Source: Aliidiomarina soli (GTDB taxonomy: Bacteria > Pseudomonadota > Gammaproteobacteria > Enterobacterales > Alteromonadaceae). From it: a stretch of DNA of 64,000 nt. Position 1 is the first letter of the stretch, and each line of letters starts with the position of its first letter. Location: positions 434,001 through 498,000 of the forward strand of contig NZ_PIPO01000002.1 of the NCBI RefSeq assembly GCF_003986975.1, written 5' to 3'. Below, in pieces: positions 17,663-27,032 of the stretch. The notes beneath the pieces are model-generated. The model searched no databases and had not been told where the DNA came from. It saw nothing but the letters and a program-made list of their open reading frames with translations. The position numbers were made by a program, and so were the translations under genes.

Positions 17663-18681
17663 TCAGCGTTTCCTGTGTCGAAATTGCTTTTTCCAAAATT
17701 GCTTGTTTCAAAGTAATTCAGAATGCGTTCACTTAACCAGTGGTAGGGGCGGCCCCGGCGCGAGCCGACAAACCCGACGTGGCCACCACTCTGGGTGAGC
17801 TGGTGGGTAACTATGCCTGCAGGATAACTGTCCGGCGGGGGGATGCAAGCCTTGCAGGTAAAAGGGTCGTCAGCGGCATGAATAATCAGCAGGGGCGTAC
17901 GAACCGAAGGCAGGAATTTTAACCCACTGCAGCTTGAGTAGTAGTCATCAACGTCCTGAAAACCGTGTAAAGGCGCGGTGACCTGATCATCAAACTCGCG
18001 GAAGGTTCGCAGTCGGCGCAGCTGAGCCGGTTTTAGGTCAATAAATCCCTGCAACTGGCCGAGTTCTATTTTCTTTAATACCTTGCGTTTGAGGCTACCG
18101 AGCAGGTGTCCACGATAGACTCTGGAGAACCCTTGATCGATGCGCACAGAGCTGGGCCCTAGCGCCAGGGGAGCAGACACACTGACGGCTGCTTTGAGCG
18201 GGATGTCAGGGGTTTCGCCGAGCAGCTTAACCAACATATTGCCACCCAGACTGAAGCCTGCGGCAACCAGGGGTTTATTTGTCTGGCTGGCAAGTTGCTG
18301 TAAAAAATAGCGGGCGTCGCTGGTATCACCGGAATGATATGCCCGGTGGCTTCGGTTCAGGCGCCCACTGCAGCCGCGAAAATGAAAGGTCACCGCGTGC
18401 CATCCTCGTGTATGCGCTGTTTGCATCAGGTGGTCGGCGTACGGCGAATAGACCGACCCTTCGAGACCATGGAAAATAACCACTAAGGGTGTTTGTTCAT
18501 CCTGTAAAGCGTGTTGTGGTGACGTGGTCCACGCGAGATCAATAAAGTCACCGTCCGCCAGGCTCAGGCTTTGCCAGAACAACTTACTACCTGGTTTATA
18601 ACTAGCCAGTCGGGTCCATAACGTCTGCAGGTGACAATTTTTCAGTAATGGGTGGGGCTGGAATGAACTGTTTTCGGCCAT
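17659..18681 (-). CDS. yheT: YheT-type alpha/beta hydrolase
   Basis: A 340-residue protein of the YheT/ABHD1-3 family of putative esterases. The N-terminus FQPHPLLKNCHLQTLW, the FHGLEGS oxyanion region (~90) and nucleophile elbow GFSLGGN (Ser ~142) are typical. The Asp (HAADDPF) and His (SGGHVGFVG) of the triad are also present. The substrate is unknown. It heads the yheT-yheU operon. Its upstream region, shared with a protease gene, contains repeated inverted motifs. Confidence 0.92.
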   Translation of the reverse strand: MAENSSFQPHPLLKNCHLQTLWTRLASYKPGSKLFWQSLSLADGDFIDLAWTTSPQHALQDEQTPLVVIFHGLEGSVYSPYADHLMQTAHTRGWHAVTFHFRGCSGRLNRSHRAYHSGDTSDARYFLQQLASQTNKPLVAAGFSLGGNMLVKLLGETPDIPLKAAVSVSAPLALGPSSVRIDQGFSRVYRGHLLGSLKRKVLKKIELGQLQGFIDLKPAQLRRLRTFREFDDQVTAPLHGFQDVDDYYSSCSGLKFLPSVRTPLLIIHAADDPFTCKACIPPPDSYPAGIVTHQLTQSGGHVGFVGSRRGRPYHWLSERILNYFETSNFGKSNFDTGNAE

Positions 18682-18693
18682 ATCTATCTACTA

Positions 18694-18756
18694 CACACTT
18701 CTTTACAAGTAAGTGTGCAGTGTGCCTGAACTGCTGATTGCAAGCCAGCACACTGC
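18694..18756. repeat. Inverted repeats of an AGTGTG motif between yheT and protease gene
   Basis: CACACTT (18694-18700) pairs with AAGTGTG (18711-18717). GCAGTGTGC (18717-18725) pairs perfectly with GCACACTGC (18748-18756). Together the 63 bp hold four copies of one core in alternating orientation. The first helix lies 13 bp upstream of the yheT start. This could be an operator cluster or competing hairpins. Confidence 0.5.
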
Positions 18757-18810
18757 GCTGCATAATGGGTAACTTTTCATTAACAACTACAGTCAGGATG
18801 TTAGAAGATA

Positions 18811-21711
18811 ATGAGTGAATTATTGTTGCAACGAGTCAAGCGGGCAACGTCCGCAGCCTTAGTTGCCTTGGTGTTTACCGCACTAACGGCATGTCAGCCC
18901 GCTGAACAGGCGGAGGATAGCCCCGCAGCGCAGTCCGGCGACGTTTACGTGAGTCCTAACGACGAACGTGACTATGGTGTGGTCCGCCTGGACAATGGCC
19001 TTACCGTGCTGGTGGTCAGTGACAGCAATGCCGATAAAGCGGCTGCCGCACTGAACGTACACGTCGGAAGTATGCAAAACCCGGCGCAGCAACTTGGCCT
19101 GGCGCACTACCTCGAGCATATGCTGTTTTTGGGGACTGAAAAGTACCCGGACCCGGACGAATATGGTGAATATATGTCGCGTCACGGTGGCATGCATAAT
19201 GCGTACACCGCTGATGACCATACCAATTATATGTTCCAGATAAATAATGACCGTCTCGATGAAGCACTGGACCGTTTTTCCGACTTTTTCAAAGCGCCGA
19301 TTTTTGATCCTGAGTACTCGGAAAAGGAAATCAACGCAGTCGATTCTGAGTGGTCGATGCGTCGTGCCTCGGACGGGTTTATTCTTTTCAAACTCAATAA
19401 TATGACGTTGAACCCTGAGCATCCGATTGCGCGCTTTCGTATTGGTAACAACGAAAGTCTGGGCGACAAAGAGGGCAGCGTGCTGTATGAAGAAATGCTC
19501 GCATTCTATGAGCGCTATTACTCTGCCAATCTGATGACGGCCTCTATTGTTGGTAACTACTCAGTTGAGGAGCTCACCGAGATGGCGCGTCGCCATTTTG
19601 CTGACGTACCTAACCACAATGCTGAGGTGCCAGAAATCGACGTCCCAGCGGTGACTGAGCGCGAACGTAATGTGCAGATCTTCTATAAGCCACAGATGGA
19701 AATGCGCATTCTGCAGATTGATTTCACCATCGACAATAACCGTCAACAGTTTGCTTCGAAGCCGAATGAACTGGTGGCCTATATGGTGAATTCTGAAATG
19801 CCGGGAACACCGGGTGCATTCCTGCGCGAGCAGGGTTGGGCGGACAGTCTTAATGCCTACGCGCAGCCAGGCGCTTATGGCAATAGCGGACGTTTTATTA
19901 TCCAGGCTGAACTGACCGAATCGGGACTTGCTCATCGTGAGCAAATCGCCGGCATGCTCTTTAATTACCTGGATACGTTACGCGAAGAAGGGATTAGTGA
20001 CGCGCATTACAACGAGCTAGCCACTGTACTTAGCAACCGTTTCCAGTTTTTACAGCGCGGTGATGCCTTTAGCTACGCAACTCAACTAGCGGCGGCATTG
20101 CAATACTACCCCGTGGCGAACGTTATTGATGCCTCCTATCGGCTCGACGGGTTTAACCGTGATGCGGTGAATGCCTTATTAAGTCAGCTTACGTCGGACA
20201 ATGCACGAGTCTGGTTTATGTCGCAAAACGAAGAGGTTGACCAAACACTGCATTTTTACGACGGCGAGTATCGCCTGCAGCCGCTGAATGACGAGATCAT
20301 CAACGGATGGCGTGAACAAGCTGCGGAGATCGAAGTAGGCTTGCCGTCGGTCAATACGTTGTTACCCGAAGACTTGTCGGTAAAACCGCTGCCGGAAACG
20401 ACAACGGCTCAGCAGGTTATTGAAGAACCAGGTCTCAGCGCATGGTTACAGGTAAGCGAAAGGTTCCGTGAGCCGCGCGCCGATGTCACTCTGATGTTTT
20501 ATCAGGATCATGCGCAGCGCGATTTGCAGGAACGGATCGCAGCCACGATAGCGGTCGAAGCATTCAATGTTGCCGAGCAGGCGCTGGCCCGTGAAGCCTC
20601 GATTGCCAGTGTCAGTTATAACCTGAGCCTGCAACAGGGTTTGAACCTGAGCTTATCGGGTTTTAACGACAAGCAGGCGCAACTTGCTGAGCGTGTGCTG
20701 ACCAGCTTTGCATCCTACGAACCAAGCGCCGAGCGTCTCAGCCAGATCAAAGACCGCTTACGCCGTAATATTGAGAATCAGGCGCGGCAGTTCCCGGTGC
20801 AACAGTTGGGACCTCGTTTTAGTCAGTTAATGAACAAGCCGGGCGACGACAATGCAACGGTGCTTGCAGCCATTGACAAGGTTAAGCTAAACCACGTGGT
20901 CGACATGCGTGATGCATTGCTCAATGATGTTCATTTGCGTGCCCTGGTGGTCGGCAACTACACCACTGAAGATGTTGAAGCCTTGATCGAGCGCCTGAGC
21001 GGAATCGTATCAGTGACTGCTGAGGTTAATTATGCACGAGACCCAGTGGTTACTCCGCAGCCGGGGCAAACCGTCATTCATGCGCAGGATGTACCGGTTG
21101 AAGATGTGGCGCTGTTAGATAGCTATTTGTTTGCCGACGAATCAGCGGCAACCCGGGCCCGGGTAAGCTTGCTGGCGGAGCTTATGCACAGCCGCTTCTT
21201 CAACGAATTACGCACCGATAAGCAGCTTGGTTACGCAGTGGGCGTTACTCAGCTCTCCGTCGCGGATTATCCGGGATTAGGCTTCTATATCCAGAGTTCG
21301 GTTGCCAACCTGCCTGACATTATGGGTCACTTTGACAGCTTCCGTACGGAGTATACTGAGTACCTTGAGACTCTCGACGAAGACACCTTTGCCGAGGCGA
21401 AAGAAGGGGTGCTAGGAAGCCTGCGTGAACAGCCGCAAAATATTAGTCAGGAAGCGGGCCGCATCCGTGCTGACTGGCGTCGTGAAAACTTCAGCTTTGA
21501 TAGTAGAGATCAATTGATCGCTGCGGTTGAGAACCTGCGCCTTGACGATATGCTGGCCTTTTATCAGCAGCAGGTGTTGCAGGCGGACGCTAATATGCGG
21601 GTTCTGATCCAGTTACGGGGTACTAAGTTCAGTGACAGTGACTGGATTGAACTTGATGACGCGGTGGTGGTAGACGACGTCGCCGAATTCCAGCGTCAGT
21701 TTGAAGAATAA
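18811..21711 (+). CDS. M16 family zinc protease, pitrilysin/insulinase type, lipoprotein
   Basis: A 966-residue metalloprotease similar in size and layout to E. coli protease III (PtrA). The signal sequence ends in lipobox ALTAC (Cys ~28), so it is probably a lipoprotein facing the periplasm. The inverted zinc motif HYLEHMLFLGTEKYP (HxxEH, ~98) and the distal Glu region AVDSEWSMRR (~175) are intact. The C-terminal half has the second M16 fold, including FFNELRTDKQLGYAVGV. It likely degrades oligopeptides of a few kDa. It is transcribed alone and divergently from yheT. Confidence 0.9.
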   Translation: MSELLLQRVKRATSAALVALVFTALTACQPAEQAEDSPAAQSGDVYVSPNDERDYGVVRLDNGLTVLVVSDSNADKAAAALNVHVGSMQNPAQQLGLAHYLEHMLFLGTEKYPDPDEYGEYMSRHGGMHNAYTADDHTNYMFQINNDRLDEALDRFSDFFKAPIFDPEYSEKEINAVDSEWSMRRASDGFILFKLNNMTLNPEHPIARFRIGNNESLGDKEGSVLYEEMLAFYERYYSANLMTASIVGNYSVEELTEMARRHFADVPNHNAEVPEIDVPAVTERERNVQIFYKPQMEMRILQIDFTIDNNRQQFASKPNELVAYMVNSEMPGTPGAFLREQGWADSLNAYAQPGAYGNSGRFIIQAELTESGLAHREQIAGMLFNYLDTLREEGISDAHYNELATVLSNRFQFLQRGDAFSYATQLAAALQYYPVANVIDASYRLDGFNRDAVNALLSQLTSDNARVWFMSQNEEVDQTLHFYDGEYRLQPLNDEIINGWREQAAEIEVGLPSVNTLLPEDLSVKPLPETTTAQQVIEEPGLSAWLQVSERFREPRADVTLMFYQDHAQRDLQERIAATIAVEAFNVAEQALAREASIASVSYNLSLQQGLNLSLSGFNDKQAQLAERVLTSFASYEPSAERLSQIKDRLRRNIENQARQFPVQQLGPRFSQLMNKPGDDNATVLAAIDKVKLNHVVDMRDALLNDVHLRALVVGNYTTEDVEALIERLSGIVSVTAEVNYARDPVVTPQPGQTVIHAQDVPVEDVALLDSYLFADESAATRARVSLLAELMHSRFFNELRTDKQLGYAVGVTQLSVADYPGLGFYIQSSVANLPDIMGHFDSFRTEYTEYLETLDEDTFAEAKEGVLGSLREQPQNISQEAGRIRADWRRENFSFDSRDQLIAAVENLRLDDMLAFYQQQVLQADANMRVLIQLRGTKFSDSDWIELDDAVVVDDVAEFQRQFEE

Positions 21712-21724
21712 AGCGGGCGTGGCG

Positions 21725-22132
21725 TTATAGCTGGTTGTATAAATCGACCAGCAGCCGCTGCTCCACCGCCTCTAAGGTAAGTTCAGCCGCCAGCAAGTGC
21801 TCTTTCAGTTGCTGGCGGCTTTTTTCATCCAGTGCCTCACTTGCCAGCAGTTCACGGCGAAGTTTGCGAAGTTGCCCCGTATGCTGTGCAGAAAACGGCT
21901 GTAACGAGGCCGCCAGTTGACTGAACTGAGCCTCACTGAGCGCGTTGCCCTGGCGCTGCAGGTAGATTTGCAGCAGCGCCAGATTAACGTTGTCTCCGGC
22001 GTTGTCCTGAGCCGCAATCAACCGCGCCTGCATACCAGGCTCCTGATAGATTTGCAGCGCCGCCTGCCAAAGTGTCTGGTAACTTAATCCTCGCTTTGCA
22101 GCGCTTGTAGAATCTCGCTTTGTTCCAGCCAT
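21725..22132 (-). CDS. TIGR02444-like hypothetical protein
   Basis: A 135-residue mostly helical protein (LWQAALQIYQEPGMQARLIAAQDNAG is the conserved part) of the kind annotated TIGR02444, often next to the ABC-F gene yheS. Function unknown. The only plausible start, ATG 22132, lies 49 bp inside the end of yheS; no later ATG, GTG or TTG precedes the conserved region. It is therefore probably translationally coupled to yheS. Confidence 0.75.
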   Translation of the reverse strand: MAGTKRDSTSAAKRGLSYQTLWQAALQIYQEPGMQARLIAAQDNAGDNVNLALLQIYLQRQGNALSEAQFSQLAASLQPFSAQHTGQLRKLRRELLASEALDEKSRQQLKEHLLAAELTLEAVEQRLLVDLYNQL

Positions 22133-24006
22133 ATCGCTTCGGCCTCATCCAATTGGGTCTGATACTGGGCCTGCTCCTGAAGCAGGCGTGTTAACTCGTC
22201 TTTTCGAGCTGCCTCGTAAAGCTCGCTGTCACTGAGCTTATCGTGCAATTGAGCCAATGCCTGTTCGGCCTGCTGAATACGTTTTTCAGCAGCTTTTACC
22301 TTATCTGTTACCGGTTTGAGCTGCTTACGCTTGTCCGCGGCCGCTTGTCGTTGCTCTTTTTTGTTGGCTTTCGTGCTCTCGGTTTTGCCGCCATTGCTGG
22401 TTAACTGGGCTTCTTTATCAACCGCTTTTTGCTGCGCCCGCTCATCCTCAACCCATCGCTGATAATCTTCCAGTGAACCGTCAAAAGCCTGGACTGACTG
22501 GTTGGCAACCAGGTAAAAATCATCCACAGTGGCGCGTAAAAAGTGGCGATCATGAGAGACAATGACCATGGCGCCGGTGAAACTTTGCAACGCGCGCATC
22601 AGTGCTTCGCGGATGTCGAGGTCGAGGTGGTTGGTTGGCTCATCCAGCAATAACAGATTAGGGCGTTGATACACCACCAGTGCAAGTACCAGACGTGCCT
22701 TCTCACCGCCGGAAAACGGGCCGGTTGGGTCATACACCACGTCACCATGAAAGCCAAAGCTGCCCAGATAATCACGCAATGACTGTTCCGTTGCCTGCGG
22801 ATCAAGGCGCTGAATGTGGGTCATCGGGCTTTCTTCAGGGTGCAGTGTTTCCAGTTGATGCTGGGCAAAATAGCCTATTTCGAGGCCCGCGCTCACCCGA
22901 CGTTCGCCCGCCAGCGGCTTGAGTTCGCCTGCCAACAGTTTCATCAGCGTCGATTTACCAGCGCCGTTGTGGCCGAGCAAACCAATGCGACTGCCGGGCA
23001 CCAGGTTCAGATGGATGTTCTCGAGAATGGTGGTGTCACCATACCCAGCCCGAAGTTTTTCCATCTCCATTAATGGGTTAGGCAATTTACCCGGTTCACG
23101 GAATTCGAACACAAAGGGGGCGGCGTCTTCTATCGGCGCACTGGCGGTCAGTTTTTCCAGTGCTTTGACCCGGCTTTGTGCTTGCTTGGCTTTGGTCGCC
23201 TGAGCCTTAAAGCGGTCGACGAATTTCTGCAGGTGGGCGCGTTGGGCCTGTTCTTTTTCATAGGTTTGTCGTTGCTGGGCCAGTTTTTCACTGCGCTGGC
23301 GCTGGAAACTGGTGTAGTTGCCGCTATAACACTGGGTTTGCTGGCGCTCGATATGAATTGTGTGTGTCACCACCGCATCGAGAAAGTCGCGGTCATGGGA
23401 AATAAGCACCAGGGTACCCGGGTAGCGCAGTAACCAGTTCTCTAACCAGTAGATAGCATCCAAATCAAGGTGGTTGGTAGGTTCATCGAGTAATAGCAGG
23501 TCCGAACGTGCAATCAACGCCTGAGCCAGATTAAGACGCATCCGCCAACCGCCGGAAAAGGCACTTACTGGCTGGCTTAGCTGGGCCTGACTGAAGCCAA
23601 GGCCGGAGAGCAAACTCGCTGCCCGGGCTTCGATTTGATAACCGCCGATGGCATCAATTTGACCGTGAATCCGGGCGATGGCTTGACCATCATTTGCCTG
23701 CTCAGCGTCGGCCAGGCTTTGTGTCAGGGCGGTGTACTCCTGGTCGCCACTGATTACGTAATTCAGTGCAGAGGTATCCAGCGCCGGAGTTTCCTGGGCA
23801 ACTGAGGCGATCTGCCAGCCAGCTGGAACCTGAATGGTGCCGGCATCTTCTTTTAGCTCGCCACGCAGCAGGGCGAACAAGGACGACTTGCCGCTACCAT
23901 TGGCGCCAACTAATCCAACACGGTGGCCGGGAAAAATGGTAAAATCGCTGTTTTGCAGAAGCTGTTTGCCTCCGCGCATAAGTGCTAAACCGTCTGCCTG
24001 AATCAT
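22084..24006 (-). CDS. yheS: ABC-F ATPase YheS
   Basis: A 640-residue protein with two ATP-binding cassettes and no membrane segments. Walker A motifs are GANGSGKSS (~35) and GHNGAGKST (~345); signatures are FSGGWRMR and FSGGEKARL; both Walker B regions end LLLDEPTNHLDLD. A charged linker separates the domains and the C-terminus has a coiled coil (~545-635). ABC-F proteins act on the ribosome. The start at 24006 (MIQADGLALMRGGKQLL) is chosen over an in-frame ATG at 24051 since it matches the family and has AGGTGG upstream. Confidence 0.93.
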   Translation of the reverse strand: MIQADGLALMRGGKQLLQNSDFTIFPGHRVGLVGANGSGKSSLFALLRGELKEDAGTIQVPAGWQIASVAQETPALDTSALNYVISGDQEYTALTQSLADAEQANDGQAIARIHGQIDAIGGYQIEARAASLLSGLGFSQAQLSQPVSAFSGGWRMRLNLAQALIARSDLLLLDEPTNHLDLDAIYWLENWLLRYPGTLVLISHDRDFLDAVVTHTIHIERQQTQCYSGNYTSFQRQRSEKLAQQRQTYEKEQAQRAHLQKFVDRFKAQATKAKQAQSRVKALEKLTASAPIEDAAPFVFEFREPGKLPNPLMEMEKLRAGYGDTTILENIHLNLVPGSRIGLLGHNGAGKSTLMKLLAGELKPLAGERRVSAGLEIGYFAQHQLETLHPEESPMTHIQRLDPQATEQSLRDYLGSFGFHGDVVYDPTGPFSGGEKARLVLALVVYQRPNLLLLDEPTNHLDLDIREALMRALQSFTGAMVIVSHDRHFLRATVDDFYLVANQSVQAFDGSLEDYQRWVEDERAQQKAVDKEAQLTSNGGKTESTKANKKEQRQAAADKRKQLKPVTDKVKAAEKRIQQAEQALAQLHDKLSDSELYEAARKDELTRLLQEQAQYQTQLDEAEAIWLEQSEILQALQSED

Positions 24007-24095
24007 AACTGCCCACCTGAAAAAGAGTGCTGGCAAGTTTAACACAGGCAAACCGGGCGAACAGTGGGTCAGATTGATAAAGGCAGAGGTGAACT

Positions 24096-24299
24096 ATGAC
24101 GCGTCAGAAAAAGCGCTTTATTGCAGGAGCAACCTGCACCGAATGCAATGCAGCCGACAGCCTGATGTTATTTACCGAACATGGTGTCGAGCATGTGGAA
24201 TGCGTTGAATGTGGCTTTAAAATGAGCGAGCCGAAAGAACAGGGTAGCGGGTCAGAGCGGACCTTTGATGGCGTTATCGGCGTGTTTAAGCCGGACTAA
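24096..24299 (+). CDS. yheV: YheV family zinc-ribbon protein
   Basis: A 67-residue protein with CTEC and CVEC pairs, expected to bind zinc. The opening KKRFIAGATCTECNAAD and the end FDGVIGVFKP match the YheV family of unknown function. It is divergent from yheS, as yheV is next to yheS-related genes in E. coli, and convergent with queG. Confidence 0.9.
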   Translation: MTRQKKRFIAGATCTECNAADSLMLFTEHGVEHVECVECGFKMSEPKEQGSGSERTFDGVIGVFKPD

Positions 24300-24314
24300 G
24301 AATCGGTGAACGGA

Positions 24315-25475
24315 TTACGCGTCGCGCGGTAGCCCTTTCTCAATCACTCTGACCAGTCGTTTTATTTGCTGCGACGGACGTTGGCTGTCGATTTTTTTCG
24401 CTGCCTGCTCGGCCAAAGCCCAGGCAATGTGTTCGCTAACCATGTCGCTGACCTCGTGTTGCCGCGATTGCAGCGCAGTTACGATATCCTCGCTGTAGGG
24501 CGCGTTGCCAAGAGCAACCGCAATATTGCGTAACCATCGCTGGTGACCGATGCGGCGAATTGGCGAGCCCTCTGTCTGCTGCAGAAAAGTCGCTTCGTCC
24601 CATCCGAACAAGGTCAGTAATTCAGGCGCGTGGAGCTGATGACGTGGCGCGAAATCGCCTTCGTCGGTAGGCGTAGCATAGCGGTTCCAGGGGCAGATTA
24701 GCTGGCAGTCATCACATCCGTATATACGGTTGCCCATCGGTCTACGGAACTCCTCGGGAATCGGTCCCTGAAGTTCAATGGTCAGGTAGGAAATACAACG
24801 ACGTGCGTCAACCACATAAGGTTCCACGATAGCCTGGGTCGGACAGATGGTCATACAGGCCGTGCATTTACCGCACTGTTCGGGCTGCTTCTCATCCACA
24901 GGTAAGGGCAGGTTGATGAACAGCTCGCCGAGGAAAAACCAGGAGCCATCTTTACTGTCCAGCAGCAAACTGTGTTTACCCGTCCAGCCAAGCCCCGCTT
25001 TTTCTGCCAGGGGACGTTCCATCACCGGTGCGCTGTCGACAAACGGACGAAAGTCGGTATCAGCGAAGGCCGCTTTAATCCGGTCGCCGAGCTTTTTCAG
25101 GCGCTTACGCATTAGCTTGTGGTAGTCACGACCTAGGGCATAGCGGCTGACATAGCCAAGTTGTGGGTTTTTCAGAACCTTTGCAAAGAGCGCCCCTTTG
25201 GGCAGATAGTCCATACGAACGCAGATAGCACGCACGCTACCCGGGTGCAGCAACTCAGGGTGCAGACGCAGATCAACATGCCGTTGCATGTATTCCATTT
25301 CGCCGTGGTATTCATTGTCTAACCATTTTTGTAAGCTGGCCTGGTGTTGACTAAGATCGAGGTCAGTAATACCAACATCCTGAAAGCCAAGTTCTTTTCC
25401 CCATTCTTTGATGTCGCGGGCGAGAGCGTGATAATCGATGGAGTCTGGCATGGTGACTGGCGTGGTGATTGGCAT
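24315..25475 (-). CDS. queG: Epoxyqueuosine reductase QueG
   Basis: A 386-residue iron-sulfur enzyme for the last step of queuosine synthesis in tRNA, using cobalamin. Two [4Fe-4S] Cys clusters are visible: CGKCTACMTICP (~193) and CDDCQLICPWNR (~250). The GRDYHKLMRKRLKKL and SAPVMERPLAEKAGLGW motifs are typical of QueG. ATG 25475 is chosen because GAGG lies ten bases upstream; ATG 25451 (Met9) is an alternative. An in-frame extension to 25835 would run into nnr and is rejected. It is divergent from nnr across only 39 bp, so the two promoters must overlap. Confidence 0.93.
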   Translation of the reverse strand: MPITTPVTMPDSIDYHALARDIKEWGKELGFQDVGITDLDLSQHQASLQKWLDNEYHGEMEYMQRHVDLRLHPELLHPGSVRAICVRMDYLPKGALFAKVLKNPQLGYVSRYALGRDYHKLMRKRLKKLGDRIKAAFADTDFRPFVDSAPVMERPLAEKAGLGWTGKHSLLLDSKDGSWFFLGELFINLPLPVDEKQPEQCGKCTACMTICPTQAIVEPYVVDARRCISYLTIELQGPIPEEFRRPMGNRIYGCDDCQLICPWNRYATPTDEGDFAPRHQLHAPELLTLFGWDEATFLQQTEGSPIRRIGHQRWLRNIAVALGNAPYSEDIVTALQSRQHEVSDMVSEHIAWALAEQAAKKIDSQRPSQQIKRLVRVIEKGLPRDA

Positions 25476-25514
25476 GGTAAGGCGATTCCTCAGCAAGGTA
25501 AGCGAAGGTAACAA

Positions 25515-27032
25515 ATGAACAGGTTTATAACGCAGAGCATACCACAGCAACTGTACCGGCCTGAACAAGTGCGCGAGACAGAAGGCCGCGCTGCTGAGCT
25601 CGCCGGCTTGTCGATGTGGCAGTTGATGGATAGAGCTGGCCGCGCCGTATTTGAATGCCTGCATGCAGAGTACCCGGTGCCGCAGCGGGTACTGGTGCTG
25701 TGTGGCAGTGGTAACAACGGCGGCGATGGCTATGTGGTTGCCAAGCTTGCTAGCCTGGCTGGTTATTCTGTACGGGTGTGTGCGGTCAAAGCGCCGACCA
25801 CCGCAGACAGCCAGCGTGCGCAGCAAGAGTGGCATCAGCAGGGTGGCCAGACCGAGTCACTGAGTGACTGGCAGGACGTTGAAGCGGATGTGGTAATTGA
25901 TGCCTTGCTCGGCACCGGCCTTACCAGCGATGTCCGCGGTGAAATTGCGGAAGTGATAGACGCGCTCAATGAAAGCGGCATACCAGTGCTGGCGGTCGAC
26001 GTGCCCAGTGGGCTGAACGCTGACAGCGGGCGGGTATTGGGGTGTGCTGTTACGGCCACGCATACTATTACCATGGTGGCGGCCAAACGCGGCATGTTTA
26101 CCGGCCAGGCAGGCGACTATTGCGGTAAGCACTGGTTTGCAGATCTCGGTATCTTGCGCGAGTTTCGGGCGTTGAATGAAGCTTCAGTCTGGCGTTTGGA
26201 TGCCAGTCAGTTGCAGCATGCATTTAGCAAGCGCCCCTGGAATAGTCACAAAGGCATGTTCGGCCATGTCCTGGTGATTGGCGGTAGCGACGGTATGGCG
26301 GGTGCGGCCCGACTAACAGGTTTAGCGGCATTACGGGCCGGGGCAGGAAAGGTCTCAGTGATTTGCCAGCCAGGGCAACAAAGTTTAGTCGGGCTGCAGC
26401 CGGAACTGATGGTTCGCGGATTGGACGCGGGCGACCAGGCGGCGGATGAATTACTGGCAGAGGCGGATGTGATTGCGGTTGGTCCGGGCCTGGGACAAGG
26501 CAGTTGGGGGCAGGCATGGTGGCAAAAGGTCGCTGACTACGATGCGCCTATGGTGGTTGATGCCGATGCCCTGAACTGGTTGGCAAAGTCGGCCAACCGA
26601 CGCGAAGACTGGGTGCTGACACCCCACCCGGGTGAGGCCGCGCGGCTCCTGCAGTGTTCGGGCAGCGAGGTTGAGGCAGATCGTTGGCTGGCCGCCACCA
26701 GGTTAGAGGAACAATTTGGCGGTATCGTGGTTCTTAAAGGCGCAGGCAGCATCGTCCATGGCCAGGAGTACACCGCTGTGAACACCACGGGTAATCCTGG
26801 GCTGGCAAGTGCTGGCATGGGGGACACCTTAACAGGTATCATTGCGGCTTTATTGGCACCACTTTTCAGCCATTCGATGCAGTTACGTCAGAATTTGGCT
26901 GAAACCGTCGGCTATGCCGTATTGTTGCACGGCTCGGCCGCGGATGAAGCCGCGCAGGCAGCGCCCCGGGGCATGTTAGCCAGCGACTTAATGGACGCAA
27001 TACGGAAACAAGTAAACACAGATGATGATTAA
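25515..27032 (+). CDS. nnr: Bifunctional NAD(P)HX epimerase and dehydratase
   Basis: A 505-residue protein repairing hydrated NAD(P)H. The N-terminal YjeF domain (~1-225) has CGSGNNGGDGYVVAKL. The C-terminal domain (~235-500) is ribokinase-like, with NSHKGMFGHVLVIGGSDGMAGAARL split by the start of the domain and the signature NPGLASAGMGDTLTG (~420-434). AAGG precedes the ATG. It heads the nnr-tsaE-amiB-mutL-miaA-hfq-hflX-hflKC block, whose order is that of E. coli. Confidence 0.95.
   Translation: MNRFITQSIPQQLYRPEQVRETEGRAAELAGLSMWQLMDRAGRAVFECLHAEYPVPQRVLVLCGSGNNGGDGYVVAKLASLAGYSVRVCAVKAPTTADSQRAQQEWHQQGGQTESLSDWQDVEADVVIDALLGTGLTSDVRGEIAEVIDALNESGIPVLAVDVPSGLNADSGRVLGCAVTATHTITMVAAKRGMFTGQAGDYCGKHWFADLGILREFRALNEASVWRLDASQLQHAFSKRPWNSHKGMFGHVLVIGGSDGMAGAARLTGLAALRAGAGKVSVICQPGQQSLVGLQPELMVRGLDAGDQAADELLAEADVIAVGPGLGQGSWGQAWWQKVADYDAPMVVDADALNWLAKSANRREDWVLTPHPGEAARLLQCSGSEVEADRWLAATRLEEQFGGIVVLKGAGSIVHGQEYTAVNTTGNPGLASAGMGDTLTGIIAALLAPLFSHSMQLRQNLAETVGYAVLLHGSAADEAAQAAPRGMLASDLMDAIRKQVNTDDD

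Noticed and set aside
25476..25835. In-frame N-terminal extension of queG
   Set aside because: It would overlap the start of nnr by more than 300 bp and has no QueG-like sequence; a ribosome-binding site supports ATG 25475.
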